64,000 nucleotides of DNA from Burkholderiaceae bacterium (GCA_024235915.1 JACKLO010000012.1:1-64000), one strand, 5' to 3'; shown: positions 34,136 through 42,530, counted from the first letter of the stretch. The notes: generated by a model not told the origin, from the sequence alone. Made by a program: numbers and translations.

Positions 34136-34536
34136 TCGCGCTCCTGCGCGCTGCGCCGGCCCAGCGCGTCCATCGCCGCGCCTGCCATTGCGTCGATGAC
34201 CGACGGCAGTTCGCCCACCGGCGGTTGCAGGTCCCAGCGCACGCTGGGATGCGCCGCACGCAGGCCGTCGACGATCAGTGGCAGGTCCTTGCGCACATGG
34301 CCGCCCGCGCCCAGGAACAGCGGCAGCACGGTCACTTCGGTACAGCCGGCGGCCGCCAGTTCGGCAGCGGCGGTGGGCAGGTCTGGCGTCATCAGTTCCA
34401 GAAAGGCCAGCCGCACCTGCACGGCGGGCGCACGTGCAAGCAGGCGCGCCGCCACGGCCTCGAAGGGCAGGGCCCAGCGAGGGTCGCGGGCGCCGTGGGC
34501 AAAGAGCACGATGCCCTGGGTCGTTGATGCGTTCAT
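34132..34536 (-). CDS. cbiX: sirohydrochlorin chelatase, short CbiX type
   Basis: A 134-residue single-domain chelatase. GIVLFAHGARDPRWALPFEAV at the start contains the metal-binding His, VRLAFLELMTPDLP follows, and LPLFLGAGGHVRKDLP carries the second His (near residue 80). The family inserts Fe or Co into sirohydrochlorin; the Fe product, siroheme, is the cofactor of sulfite and nitrite reductase. Placement just upstream of a cysB-like gene with a 4-base overlap supports the siroheme/sulfur role over cobalamin. Confidence 0.88.
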   Translation of the reverse strand: MNASTTQGIVLFAHGARDPRWALPFEAVAARLLARAPAVQVRLAFLELMTPDLPTAAAELAAAGCTEVTVLPLFLGAGGHVRKDLPLIVDGLRAAHPSVRWDLQPPVGELPSVIDAMAGAAMDALGRRSAQERD

Positions 34537-34540
34537 GAAC

Positions 34541-35638
34541 TCAACGGTAGCGCACCAGCCAGGCGAATGCCGCCAGTGACAGCAGCAGGTAGAACAGCCC
34601 GGGCGCGGCAGAGACCATCCAGGGCGTCATGTCCGCCAGCACCCCGATGTGGCCGGCGATGTTGTTCAGCAGCACGAAGCTGATGCCCAGCATGATGCCG
34701 CCGAAGACCTTCAGGCTGACACCACCCGCCCGCGCCGACAGGTAGGCGAAGGGTAAGGCCAGCGCCATCATCACCACGCAGGCCATCGGGTACAGCGCAC
34801 GCTTCCAGAACTGCAGTTCATAGCGCTGTGCCGCCTGGTCCTGCGATTCCAGGTGGCGGCTGTAGCGCCACAGCTCCAGCGTGGTCATGGTCTCGGCGGG
34901 CAGAAGGGCGGCGGCCACCACGGCCTGGTCCAGGCCACTGGGCCAGTCCAGCGTGGCCTGGCGTTCCACCGCTACGGCACCGTCGTCGGCAGGCCAGCGC
35001 AGGGATTCCGCGTCTTCCAGCCGCCAGCCGGAAGGCCCGGCTTCGGCCCGCGGGGCCGACAGCCGCTGCAGCAGCCGGCCTTCGGCATCGAACACGAAGA
35101 TGCGCACGTCCCGCATCGTGCCGTCGGCGCTCAGGCCGCCCACGTTGACCGACACCGACCGCGGGCCTTGCGGTGTGTCCTGGCGCTCCTTGAGCCAGGC
35201 CCCGGGGCCGGACAGGCGCAGACCACCGGCGGCCTTGGCCTTCACCAGCACCATCTGGCGCTCACTGGCGGGGGCGACCACGTCGCCGACGACGAAGGTC
35301 AGCGCGGCAAACGCGGCACCGAGCGCGGCCAGGAGCAGCAGCGCGCGCCGCGGACCGAGGCCGCCGGTACGCAGGATGGTGAACTCCGAGTTCTGCGCCA
35401 GGCGCGACAGCGCGTAGATGGCGCCGATCAGCACCGCAATCGGCAGCAGCTCGTACAGGTGCCCCGGCAAGGCCAGCAACGCCGTCGTCACCGCCACCCC
35501 CAGCGTGCGGCCTCGCTGGCCGATGCTGTCGAGTTGATCGACCAGGTCGATGAAGAAGAACAGCGACAGGAAGGCGATGCCGACGAAGGTGACCGACGAG
35601 ACGATGTCCCGGTACAGCAGGCGGCGGACGGTCTTCAT
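34541..35638 (-). CDS. lptG: LPS export ABC transporter permease LptG
   Basis: A 365-residue inner-membrane permease, one of the two LptF/LptG subunits that, with LptB, extract lipopolysaccharide and push it along the periplasmic bridge. It begins MKTVRRLLYRDIVSSVTFVG, with three membrane helices before a periplasmic beta domain (about 95-280, ERQDTPQGPRSVSVNVG and so on) and three after. PGHLYELLPIAVLIGAIYAL and EFTILRTGGLGPRRALLLL are family features. The start overlaps the lptF stop as ATGA (35635-35638). The longer open frame to 35929 is lptF in another frame. Confidence 0.94.
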   Translation of the reverse strand: MKTVRRLLYRDIVSSVTFVGIAFLSLFFFIDLVDQLDSIGQRGRTLGVAVTTALLALPGHLYELLPIAVLIGAIYALSRLAQNSEFTILRTGGLGPRRALLLLAALGAAFAALTFVVGDVVAPASERQMVLVKAKAAGGLRLSGPGAWLKERQDTPQGPRSVSVNVGGLSADGTMRDVRIFVFDAEGRLLQRLSAPRAEAGPSGWRLEDAESLRWPADDGAVAVERQATLDWPSGLDQAVVAAALLPAETMTTLELWRYSRHLESQDQAAQRYELQFWKRALYPMACVVMMALALPFAYLSARAGGVSLKVFGGIMLGISFVLLNNIAGHIGVLADMTPWMVSAAPGLFYLLLSLAAFAWLVRYR

Positions 35639-36756
35639 GCGGCTGCCTTGCGAAACCGCAGGCGGCGCAGCCCGCCTTGCTCGCGCCAGATCAAGACCAG
35701 CATCGCCAGCGCCAGCGCCTTGCCATGCAGCACGAGCAGGGCCGCGCCCATGTCCAGGCGCCCGGACGTGATCCAGGCCCCGGAGAGCCCGATCAGGTTG
35801 TAGTAGACGACGAAGGCCAGCAGCCCGAACAGCAGGTTCCAGTTGCTGGCCCGGCGCGGCGAGGTGGCCGACAGCCCGATGCCCAGCAGCAGCAGGTTGG
35901 CCGCCCCCAGCGCGAGCCCGATGCGCCAAGCCAGTTCGCCCTGGTGCGGCAGTGAAGGGTCGCCCAGCAGGTCGACCGTGGCCATCGCGCGGGGTTGCAG
36001 CTGTGTGGCCAGACGGGCCGCACGCTCGTCGATGCGCACGCGGTAGTCCTCGAAGCTGGCACGCGCACGGTCGCCGGTGGCGCGGTCGAGGTCGGTGCGC
36101 TGGCCGCGTTCAAGCACCAGCACCTGGGCCTCACCGGTGCTGTCGATGCGGCCGCTGCTGGCCGACGTGACCGACTCATGGTCGCCATTGCTCGCAAGGA
36201 CGAAGACGTTGCGGGCCAGGGCCTGGGCGGTTGTTTCGCCGCTGGACGGCGCTGCCTCCGTGCCGTTGCGTTCGATGAAGAACACGCGTGAACCGTCGGA
36301 CGACTGCTGGAAGACACCCGGCGTCACGCGCGACAGGTCCGAACGGGCGGCGTAGCGGTCGCGCAGTTCCAGCCCGCTGCGGCTGCCCCAGGGCACGACG
36401 AACAGCGTCAGCACCGCGATCACCAGCAGCACCGGCCAGCTGGTGCGCAACACCGGACGCACGAAGCGGCGCAGGCCGATGCCGCTGGCGAACCAGATCA
36501 CCATTTCGCTGTCGCGGTACATGCGCCCCAGCGTGACCACCACCGCCACGAACAGCGACAACGCCAGCATCGTCGGCAGGTTCGACAGCGCGACGAAGCC
36601 CAGCAGCAGCACCACGTCCTGCGGGGCGACCTGGCCCTTGGCGGCCTGGCCCACGGTGCGGATCAGCAGCATCGTCAGCACGATGGTCAGGATGACCACG
36701 AGGGTCGCGCCGAAACTGCGCGCCAGCTCTCGGCGGACGGTCGTATCGAATACCAT
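35635..36756 (-). CDS. lptF: LPS export ABC transporter permease LptF
   Basis: A 373-residue permease beginning MVFDTTVRRELARSFGATLVVIL, with six membrane helices around a periplasmic beta-jellyroll domain (about 110-265). DSEMVIWFASGIGLRRFVRPVLR is the LptF coupling-helix region. It is transcribed leftwards and coupled to lptG. It is divergent from pepA across 41 bases, the usual pepA/lptFG arrangement in proteobacteria. The in-frame start at 36792 would run into that promoter region, so the ATG at 36756 is preferred. Confidence 0.94.
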   Translation of the reverse strand: MVFDTTVRRELARSFGATLVVILTIVLTMLLIRTVGQAAKGQVAPQDVVLLLGFVALSNLPTMLALSLFVAVVVTLGRMYRDSEMVIWFASGIGLRRFVRPVLRTSWPVLLVIAVLTLFVVPWGSRSGLELRDRYAARSDLSRVTPGVFQQSSDGSRVFFIERNGTEAAPSSGETTAQALARNVFVLASNGDHESVTSASSGRIDSTGEAQVLVLERGQRTDLDRATGDRARASFEDYRVRIDERAARLATQLQPRAMATVDLLGDPSLPHQGELAWRIGLALGAANLLLLGIGLSATSPRRASNWNLLFGLLAFVVYYNLIGLSGAWITSGRLDMGAALLVLHGKALALAMLVLIWREQGGLRRLRFRKAAA

Positions 36757-36797
36757 CTTTGGTTTTTCGGGCCTGAAACGGCCAGGAACCACCGATT

Positions 36798-38258
36798 ATG
36801 GACTTCAAGACTCTGGTGCCCGGCGCTGGCGGCGTGGCCGCCGTGGCGGCCGATGCCCTGCTCGTGATTGTCGGCGGAGACGCCGTGCCGGCTGCGCTGC
36901 CCAAGGCTCTGGCGGCTGCCTGCCAGCAGCTGGTGCGCGACGGCGACTTTGACTTCAAGGCGGGCCGGACGGCCTGGACCGCCGGCGTCGAAGGGGTGAA
37001 GGCCCGCCGCGTCGTGTTCGCCTTTGCCGCCGATGCCGGCGTGTCGGCGTTCCGCAAGGCGGTGTCTGCCGGGGTGGCGCTGCTGAAGGGTGGCGGTAGC
37101 GCGCATCTGGCCGTGCTCAGCGCCGGCGCCGCGGCTGTGGACGCAGCCGCTGCCGAGGCCCTGGTGGCCGCCGTTACCGAAGCCAGCTACGTCTACCGCG
37201 CGACCAAGCCCAGCGCGCCGGCCGCCGGCAAGCTCAAGCGTGTGAGCCTGCTGGTCGACAAGGCCCAGGCTGCAGCAGCCGACGCAGGCCTGAAGCAGGG
37301 CTTGGGCATTGCCGCTGGCGTGGACCTGGCGCGCGAGTGCGCCAACCGCCCCGGCAATGTCTGCACGCCGGCCTATCTGGCGGCGGAGGCCAAGAAGCTG
37401 GCCAAGGCACCGCGCATCAAGGCCGACGTGCTGGAGCGCAAGGACTGCGAGAAGCTCGGCATGGGGAGCTTCATGGCAGTGGCCCAGGGCTCGGCCGAGC
37501 CGCCGAAGTTCATCGTGCTGCGCTACAGTGGCGGGGCCAAGACCGACGCACCCGTGGTGCTGGTGGGCAAGGGCATCACTTTCGACACCGGTGGCATCTC
37601 GCTGAAGCCCGGTGCCGAGATGGACGAGATGAAGTTCGACATGGGGGGCGCCGCCAGCGTGCTCGGCGCCTTCAAGGCCCTGGCCGAACTGCAGCCGCCG
37701 GTCAACGTGGTCGGCCTCATCCCGGCCACCGAGAACATGCCCGGCGGCAAGGCCGTCAAGCCGGGTGACGTGGTCACCAGCATGAGCGGGCAGACCATCG
37801 AGATCCTCAACACCGACGCCGAGGGCCGGCTGATCCTGTGCGACGCGCTCACCTACGCCGAGCGCTTCAAGCCGGCGGCCGTGGTCGACATCGCGACGCT
37901 CACCGGCGCCTGCGTGATCGCCCTGGGCCACCACCGCAGCGGCCTGTTCAGCGCCGACGATGCGCTGGCGCAGGCGCTGCTGGACGCGGGTGAGCGTGGT
38001 GGTGACCCGGCCTGGCGCATGCCCGTGGATGCCGAGTACGACGAGGGCCTGAAGAGCAACTTCGCCGACATGGCCAACATCGCCGGCCGCGCCGGTGGCG
38101 CCATCACGGCAGCGATGTTCCTCAAGCGCTTCACCGGCAAGTTCCGCTGGGCGCACCTGGACATTGCCGGCACGGCCTGGAAGTCCGGCGCCGCCAAGGG
38201 CTCCACCGGCCGGCCGGTGCCGCTGCTGGTGCATTGGCTGCTCGCGCAGGCGCGCTGA
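36798..38258 (+). CDS. pepA: leucyl aminopeptidase
   Basis: A 486-residue M17 metallopeptidase. The catalytic domain (about 180-486) has GKGITFDTGGISLKPG, the strict family motif NTDAEGRL (metal-binding Asp and Glu, catalytic Arg), AAVVDIATLTGACVIAL, and the C-terminal HLDIAGTAWKSGAAKGSTGRP. It removes N-terminal residues from peptides as a hexamer with two metal ions. PepA homologues also act as DNA-binding proteins in Xer recombination. The start at 36798 gives the standard N-terminal domain. Confidence 0.95.
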   Translation: MDFKTLVPGAGGVAAVAADALLVIVGGDAVPAALPKALAAACQQLVRDGDFDFKAGRTAWTAGVEGVKARRVVFAFAADAGVSAFRKAVSAGVALLKGGGSAHLAVLSAGAAAVDAAAAEALVAAVTEASYVYRATKPSAPAAGKLKRVSLLVDKAQAAAADAGLKQGLGIAAGVDLARECANRPGNVCTPAYLAAEAKKLAKAPRIKADVLERKDCEKLGMGSFMAVAQGSAEPPKFIVLRYSGGAKTDAPVVLVGKGITFDTGGISLKPGAEMDEMKFDMGGAASVLGAFKALAELQPPVNVVGLIPATENMPGGKAVKPGDVVTSMSGQTIEILNTDAEGRLILCDALTYAERFKPAAVVDIATLTGACVIALGHHRSGLFSADDALAQALLDAGERGGDPAWRMPVDAEYDEGLKSNFADMANIAGRAGGAITAAMFLKRFTGKFRWAHLDIAGTAWKSGAAKGSTGRPVPLLVHWLLAQAR

Positions 38259-38284
38259 CCACCGCGCGGCGATCGGCGTCGGCC

Positions 38285-38716
38285 ATGGCGGTGACGGTGG
38301 ATTTCCACACCGGCGTGGCCGACCCGGTCGCCTTTGCCTGCCGGCTGCTGCGCAAGGCCTGCCGTCAGGGCGCGCGGCTGCTGGTCACGGCGCCTCCGGC
38401 AACGCTGGCGGCGCTGGACACGGCGCTGTGGACCTTCGATGCGCAGGACTTCGTGCCGCATGTGCGCTGGCCGGCGCCTGCCGTCGTGGCGGCGCGCACG
38501 CCGATCTGGCTCTGCGGCACGGACGCCGATCTGCCCCAGGACGCGCCGCGCGTCCGCGTCAACATTGGCACCGAAGCATTTGTGTCTGCGGATGGTGTCG
38601 ACCGGATGATCGAGATCGTCGGCCTCGATGCCGACGACCGCGCCGCTGGCCGCGCCCGTTGGCGACACTACGAGCAGGACTGGGGCGTCAAGCCCACGCA
38701 TTACGCGGCCAGCTGA
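38285..38716 (+). CDS. holC: DNA polymerase III subunit chi
   Basis: A 143-residue protein with the HolC pattern: VTVDFHTGVADPVAFACRLLRKA, a beta-alpha fold with LLVTAPPATLAALDTALWTF, and HVRWPAPAVVAARTPIWLCG near residue 65, then a C-terminal RARWRHYEQDWGVKPTHYA. The chi subunit links the clamp loader to single-stranded-DNA-binding protein. It follows pepA by 26 bases, a common order in proteobacteria. The ATG at 38285 is used; the earlier start at 38234 lies in pepA. Confidence 0.92.
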   Translation: MAVTVDFHTGVADPVAFACRLLRKACRQGARLLVTAPPATLAALDTALWTFDAQDFVPHVRWPAPAVVAARTPIWLCGTDADLPQDAPRVRVNIGTEAFVSADGVDRMIEIVGLDADDRAAGRARWRHYEQDWGVKPTHYAAS

Positions 38717-38767
38717 TGCCGTGTTGTCCTCAGGGGCGCACCCGATCGAAGCAGGCCACTCCGTGCC

Positions 38768-38773
38768 TACAAT
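38768..38773 (+). promoter_or_regulatory. candidate -10 box of the livJ-like gene
   Basis: TACAAT, 41 bases before the livJ-like start, in an otherwise GC-rich gap between holC and that gene. No good -35 match is found at 17 bases upstream (ATCGAA region), so the promoter call is weak. Confidence 0.3.
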
Positions 38774-38813
38774 GCACGTTTTTCAGCGCCCTCGTGGCAG
38801 AAAGGCGAACTCG

Positions 38814-40004
38814 ATGAAACGCAATGTCCTGGCGATTTCGGTGATGTCGGCGGCCCTGCTGGCCGCCTGTGGCAAGAAGGAAGAGGCACCGGCGCCTGCC
38901 GCCGCCCCGGCCCCCGCGCCGGCGATGGAGACCGTGACGGTCAAGATCGGCCACGTCGGCCCCACCAGCGGCGCCATCGCGCACCTGGGCAAGGACAACG
39001 AGAACGGCGCCCGCATGGCCATCGACGAGCTCAACGCCAAGGGCGTGATGATCGGCGGCAAGAAGGCCACGTTCGAACTGCTGGCCGAAGACGATGCCGC
39101 CGACCCGAAGCAGGGCACGGCCGCCGCGCAGAAGCTGGTCGACAGCAAGGTCAACGGCGTCATCGGCCACCTGAACTCCGGCACCACCATCCCGGCCTCG
39201 AAGCTGTACAGCGACGCCGGCATCCCGCAGATCTCGCCGTCGGCGACCAACCCCAAGTACACCCGCCAGGGCTACAAGACGGCCTTCCGCATGGTGGCTG
39301 ACGACACCCAGCTCGGCGGCACGCTCGGCAAGTACGCCGTGAGCACCGTCGGTGCCAAGACCGTGGCTGTGGTCGATGACCGCACCGCCTACGGGCAGGG
39401 TGTGGCCGAAGAGTTCGCCAAGGGCGTGGAAGGCGCGGGCGGCAAGGTCGTCAGCACCCAGTTCACCACCGACAAGGCCACGGACTTCACCGCCATCCTG
39501 ACTGCCATCAAGAAGGAGAAGCCGGACGTCATCTTCTTCGGCGGCATGGACGCCGTGGCCGGCCCGATGCTGCGCCAGATGAAGCAGCTCGGCATCAAGG
39601 CCAAGTTCATGGGCGGCGACGGCATCTGCTCGGGCGCGCTGCCTGAACTGGCCGCCGGCACCATGGCCGACGAAGGCGTGATCTGCGCCGAAGCCGGTGG
39701 CGTGGAAGGTGAGCAGAAGGTCGGTCTGGACAAGTTCAAGGCCGACTTCCAGGCCAAGTTCGGCGCCGAAGTCCAGATCTACGCCCCGTACGTCTACGAC
39801 GCCGTGATGGTGATGGCCGCTGCGATGGAGAAGGCTGGCTCGGCCGACCCGGCCACCTACCTGCCGGCCCTGGCTGCCACCGCCGACTACAAGGGCGTGA
39901 CCGGCACCATCGCCTTCGACGAGAAGGGCGACATCAAGAACGGCGCGCTGACGCTCTACACCTACAAGGGTGGCAAGCGCGAGCAGCTGGCCGTGGTGCG
40001 CTGA
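38814..40004 (+). CDS. branched-chain amino acid ABC transporter substrate-binding lipoprotein (LivJ-like)
   Basis: A 396-residue periplasmic binding protein anchored as a lipoprotein: the signal peptide KRNVLAISVMSAALLAAC has the lipobox LAAC with Cys21, followed by a Lys/Glu and Ala-Pro linker (KKEEAPAPAAAPAPAPA). The body shows VKIGHVGPTSGAIAHLGKDN, the ligand-pocket VIGHLNSGTTIPASKLY and ISPSATNPKYT of LivJ/LivK-type proteins. It collects branched-chain or other amino acids for a LIV permease not in the window. The earlier frame start (38628) lies over holC. An AAAGGCG sequence precedes the ATG. Confidence 0.93.
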   Translation: MKRNVLAISVMSAALLAACGKKEEAPAPAAAPAPAPAMETVTVKIGHVGPTSGAIAHLGKDNENGARMAIDELNAKGVMIGGKKATFELLAEDDAADPKQGTAAAQKLVDSKVNGVIGHLNSGTTIPASKLYSDAGIPQISPSATNPKYTRQGYKTAFRMVADDTQLGGTLGKYAVSTVGAKTVAVVDDRTAYGQGVAEEFAKGVEGAGGKVVSTQFTTDKATDFTAILTAIKKEKPDVIFFGGMDAVAGPMLRQMKQLGIKAKFMGGDGICSGALPELAAGTMADEGVICAEAGGVEGEQKVGLDKFKADFQAKFGAEVQIYAPYVYDAVMVMAAAMEKAGSADPATYLPALAATADYKGVTGTIAFDEKGDIKNGALTLYTYKGGKREQLAVVR

Positions 40005-40036
40005 GCACTGCAGCAACCGCTGTCAAGAAAAGGGCG

Positions 40037-40045
40037 CCCCGCGGG
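40037..40045. repeat. left copy of apparent 9-bp target site duplication
   Basis: CCCCGCGGG occurs immediately before the left inverted repeat and again immediately after the right one (42555-42563). Joining the flanks across one copy recreates a nearly perfect palindromic terminator. Because the site is itself palindromic, the exact boundary between duplication and inverted repeat is ambiguous (duplication of 9, 7, 5 or 3 bases depending on where the repeat is cut). Confidence 0.7.
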
Positions 40046-40069
40046 CAAGCCTCTCGCTTAACCTGTTGA
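40046..40069. repeat. left terminal inverted repeat
   Basis: Begins CAAGCCTCTCGCTTAACCTG and ends TTGA. It is a perfect inverted match to 42531-42554. With the flanking palindromic target included, the match continues outward to 37-38 bases with one base of slippage. Confidence 0.9.
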
Positions 40070-40098
40070 GCGGGGGCGTGGGCCTCTGAGAGCTGCTA

Positions 40099-40129
40099 GG
40101 GCTCCGGTCGGGCGACCGGAGCCCTTTTT
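40099..40129 (+). terminator. inward-facing intrinsic terminator at the left end of the element
   Basis: A perfect 11-bp stem GGGCTCCGGTC/GACCGGAGCCC with a 4-base loop, followed by TTTTTCTT. It points into the element, upstream of the passenger gene on the same strand. It now ends transcripts from the livJ-like gene, whose own terminator was split by the insertion, and shields the interior from outside transcription. Confidence 0.88.
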
Positions 40130-40175
40130 CTTGGGTTTGTACAGACCTCATTGCCCCGCGATGGCTACACGGGGC

Positions 40176-40631
40176 ATGACTAAGCACACGACTACTTCAA
40201 TTGGTGCGATTTCCAGTGCTGCGTATTTATGCTGCCTGTACGCGTCGTCCCTTTATACACCAACACAGTCAAGCTGGGGATTGCCAATTCGGTTGCCAGA
40301 GTATATTGGGCTTCAGTATCTGGCTACTCCGCTAGCTGTGTGTTTCGTGGCTGATTTCTTGTTTAACCGGGCATGGCGGGTCCAGCGTGCTGGATGGGCA
40401 TGGCTGACCTTGCTATGCGAGCTATCTGGGATAATTGGCTTCTTGCTAACCGCATGTGCACAAAAACTAGATGAGCTTTGGCCCTCCCCAATTATTGATG
40501 AACCTTTTTCACAAGGCTCTCCTTGGATATCAGCATGGTACCTTGGAGGGCTAGCTTTGGTAGGCGTTGGCTATGTAGGTGCTTTCATCTACCGTGTTAC
40601 TGCAAAGAAGGTCATTAACGCAGACAGATGA
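40176..40631 (+). CDS. small integral membrane protein, transposon passenger
   Basis: A 151-residue protein from the ATG at 40176 (other in-frame starts: ATG 40161, TTG 40131). It has four hydrophobic segments: IGAISSAAYLCCLYASSL, YLATPLAVCFVADFLF, AWLTLLCELSGIIGFLLTA and AWYLGGLALVGVGYVGAFIY, with Arg-rich loops (RAWRVQRAGW) and a Lys-containing C-terminal tail. Codon use is unlike that of the host: many A/T-ending codons are used. It shares no family I recognise. It lies in the element divergent to nothing and convergent with the transposase gene, with 18 bases between their stops. A TGCCCCG/CGGGGCA inverted repeat (40152-40176) overlaps the start region and could fold around it. Confidence 0.7.
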   Translation: MTKHTTTSIGAISSAAYLCCLYASSLYTPTQSSWGLPIRLPEYIGLQYLATPLAVCFVADFLFNRAWRVQRAGWAWLTLLCELSGIIGFLLTACAQKLDELWPSPIIDEPFSQGSPWISAWYLGGLALVGVGYVGAFIYRVTAKKVINADR

Positions 40632-40649
40632 AATTGCAGAAGAGTAGTG

Positions 40650-42368
40650 CTACATACCCAGCAGTTCTGCAGCATCGACCGGCCCGTCTAGCAGTCCCAA
40701 CCGCATTGCAGGAGTCTTTCCATCTGCGCCGGGAAGACCGTAGTTGTAATATGCCCTGAAGACCACCAGCAGCTTTTCAATATTCGCGGGTTGATACGCG
40801 CTATAACCATACCATGTCCGACCGGCCTTACTTGAGGTGCCAATCGGTCGCTCAAGCATATTCAGCCGACGACGAATCGACATGAAGAATCGGTCTATGG
40901 GGTGCAGCGTCGCTTTGAGAAATAGCCTGGCCTTGTGGTCCTCGTCATAATCACCAAAATCGGTCAAATAGCAGACCGCTTTTTGTGGCTCGGCCTGATT
41001 AGGAAACGGATGAAGCGCCCATCGGTCTGACCACTTTCCAAATTCAGCAGCCATCGCCAGTTGCTCCTTCATCATCAGGACTTGAACTTCAAAGTCCATC
41101 AGCTCAGGGTTCTCCGCCCGCTTTTCGGCGAATATCTCCCGGCTGGCCTTGATGATTTTCCGCTTTTCCTCCACGGTGAGCTCTTTGCCTAGGCGAACAA
41201 AAAAGGCGTCTGCGCGACGCTCAGCAATTTCGTCTTCAAACGCCGCCAGGCAGGCAGCACGGATGCCTGACTCCTGGTCCATGAAGAACCTAAGCTTCTG
41301 AGCCCCACCCAGCAGGTCGTGCAGGTAGAAGAAGTGCGCGTACATGGTGTACTCGTTGCGCACCTGCATCCCATTCGCGGGGAATCGCTGCTCGCAACTT
41401 ACCTTTTCTGGGTTTTCAACATCGTCCCGCAATACAGCCTCGTCGTAGCGCTGTTGAATATCATCGGCAAGAGCGCCCGTGGGCTTACTCCTTTTTGCCG
41501 CCTTTGCAGCGGATGCCGCTACTGCCTTCCCATAGTCCTCTTTGAGCCAAAGTCGGGCATATTTTCGATGCGGCAGCGGTTGGTCAAAATCTCGAATATC
41601 CAGAGCATCTGCCTCGACCAAATCGGCATCCAAGCTTCCGTCGAAGTTTAGATGCATCCCGAATACAAAACCGGACTCAAGGTCAGCGCTGCCAATAGCT
41701 CGCAGGACGATATTTCGCTTGTCTTTCCGGTGCGTCCAGTTGACAGCGTAGTCCTGCCGGTCAACCGAGATATACCGCTTGGTGTCTTTTACCAGCTCTC
41801 GGAGTTTGGTTTCTTGCTTCGCGGTAAATTGCAAGACTTGGCGATGGAAGAAATCCAGCTTGTCGTAGATAGTCTGAAAACTGATTCCGTGAATCTCGGC
41901 GGCTCGAGCCAGGGGCGCCTTATTCACCAGCGATTGGAGCAGCGGAACATTCTTTCGGGTTTCTCGCTGCCGCAGCGTCGCCCGGTTCGATACCGAAAAG
42001 GTCTTTTTACAGGCCTTGCATTGATATCGGCTGGACCCGCCGTCCGTTCTCCCAAAGCGATAGTAGGCGTCCGAATTTGGGGCTGAAACGGCTGAGTTTG
42101 AACAGCCTTCGGTGGGGCAGCAATGCTGAACGGGCAGAAAATGCTGCATCAGTCGGGCCAGCTCCTCGACAATACCCTGGTTACTCTTGAGCGGCAAATG
42201 CTCGCTGCAGAGCAAGCACTTCAGTACGGGCAGGCCCGCCCCACTCGAAACCAGCCGGTAGTCCTTACCTGGTGTGGCCCCTGCTTTGGCTCGTCGAGAG
42301 TATTTTGTCCCGCTCGCGGGCACACCGAAGTTCGGGCAACGCGGGTTCTTGCAAAAGTTGACCTGCAA
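40650..42368 (-). CDS. putative DDE-type transposase with N-terminal zinc ribbons
   Basis: A 572-residue protein from a TTG at 42368. Zinc-ribbon cysteines are at C6/C11 and C51/C54 (KCLLC), then C83/C84/C89 and C117/C120 (RYQCKACKKTF), the second set resembling the IS1 InsA finger. A helix-turn-helix follows (LARAAEIHGISFQTIYDKL, 153-171). The catalytic core shows candidate acids D203 in ISVDRQDYAV, D364 in FFMDQESGIR, and D492 or E531 near HPIDRFFMSIRRRL and NIEKLLVVFRAYYNY; KTPAMRLGL is a common transposase ending. The third acid is not settled. The frame stays open to 42531 with a Pro-rich, plausible protein sequence but no ATG/GTG/TTG, so the true start is uncertain. There is no other plausible recombinase in the element. 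Confidence 0.75.
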   Translation of the reverse strand: MQVNFCKNPRCPNFGVPASGTKYSRRAKAGATPGKDYRLVSSGAGLPVLKCLLCSEHLPLKSNQGIVEELARLMQHFLPVQHCCPTEGCSNSAVSAPNSDAYYRFGRTDGGSSRYQCKACKKTFSVSNRATLRQRETRKNVPLLQSLVNKAPLARAAEIHGISFQTIYDKLDFFHRQVLQFTAKQETKLRELVKDTKRYISVDRQDYAVNWTHRKDKRNIVLRAIGSADLESGFVFGMHLNFDGSLDADLVEADALDIRDFDQPLPHRKYARLWLKEDYGKAVAASAAKAAKRSKPTGALADDIQQRYDEAVLRDDVENPEKVSCEQRFPANGMQVRNEYTMYAHFFYLHDLLGGAQKLRFFMDQESGIRAACLAAFEDEIAERRADAFFVRLGKELTVEEKRKIIKASREIFAEKRAENPELMDFEVQVLMMKEQLAMAAEFGKWSDRWALHPFPNQAEPQKAVCYLTDFGDYDEDHKARLFLKATLHPIDRFFMSIRRRLNMLERPIGTSSKAGRTWYGYSAYQPANIEKLLVVFRAYYNYGLPGADGKTPAMRLGLLDGPVDAAELLGM

Positions 42369-42470
42369 GACGCGGGCTTGTCCGCTGGGAAAGGCGAACT
42401 CGACCTCTGCCGGAACCCTCGGAGGGGTGGGCGAAGGCGGGTCAGCGGCTGGAGTGATTGGAGAAAGAAT

Positions 42471-42506
42471 GAAAAATGCCCCGTAAGTCCTTGAACTTAC
42501 GGGGCA
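42471..42506 (-). terminator. inward-facing intrinsic terminator at the right end of the element
   Basis: A perfect 12-bp stem TGCCCCGTAAGT/ACTTACGGGGCA with a 6-base loop (42477-42506). On the minus strand it is followed by TTTTTC. It points into the element ahead of the transposase gene, so it would stop transcripts entering from glgP. Confidence 0.85.
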
Positions 42507-42530
42507 GTATGCCGAATCAGGCTCTGTTTT

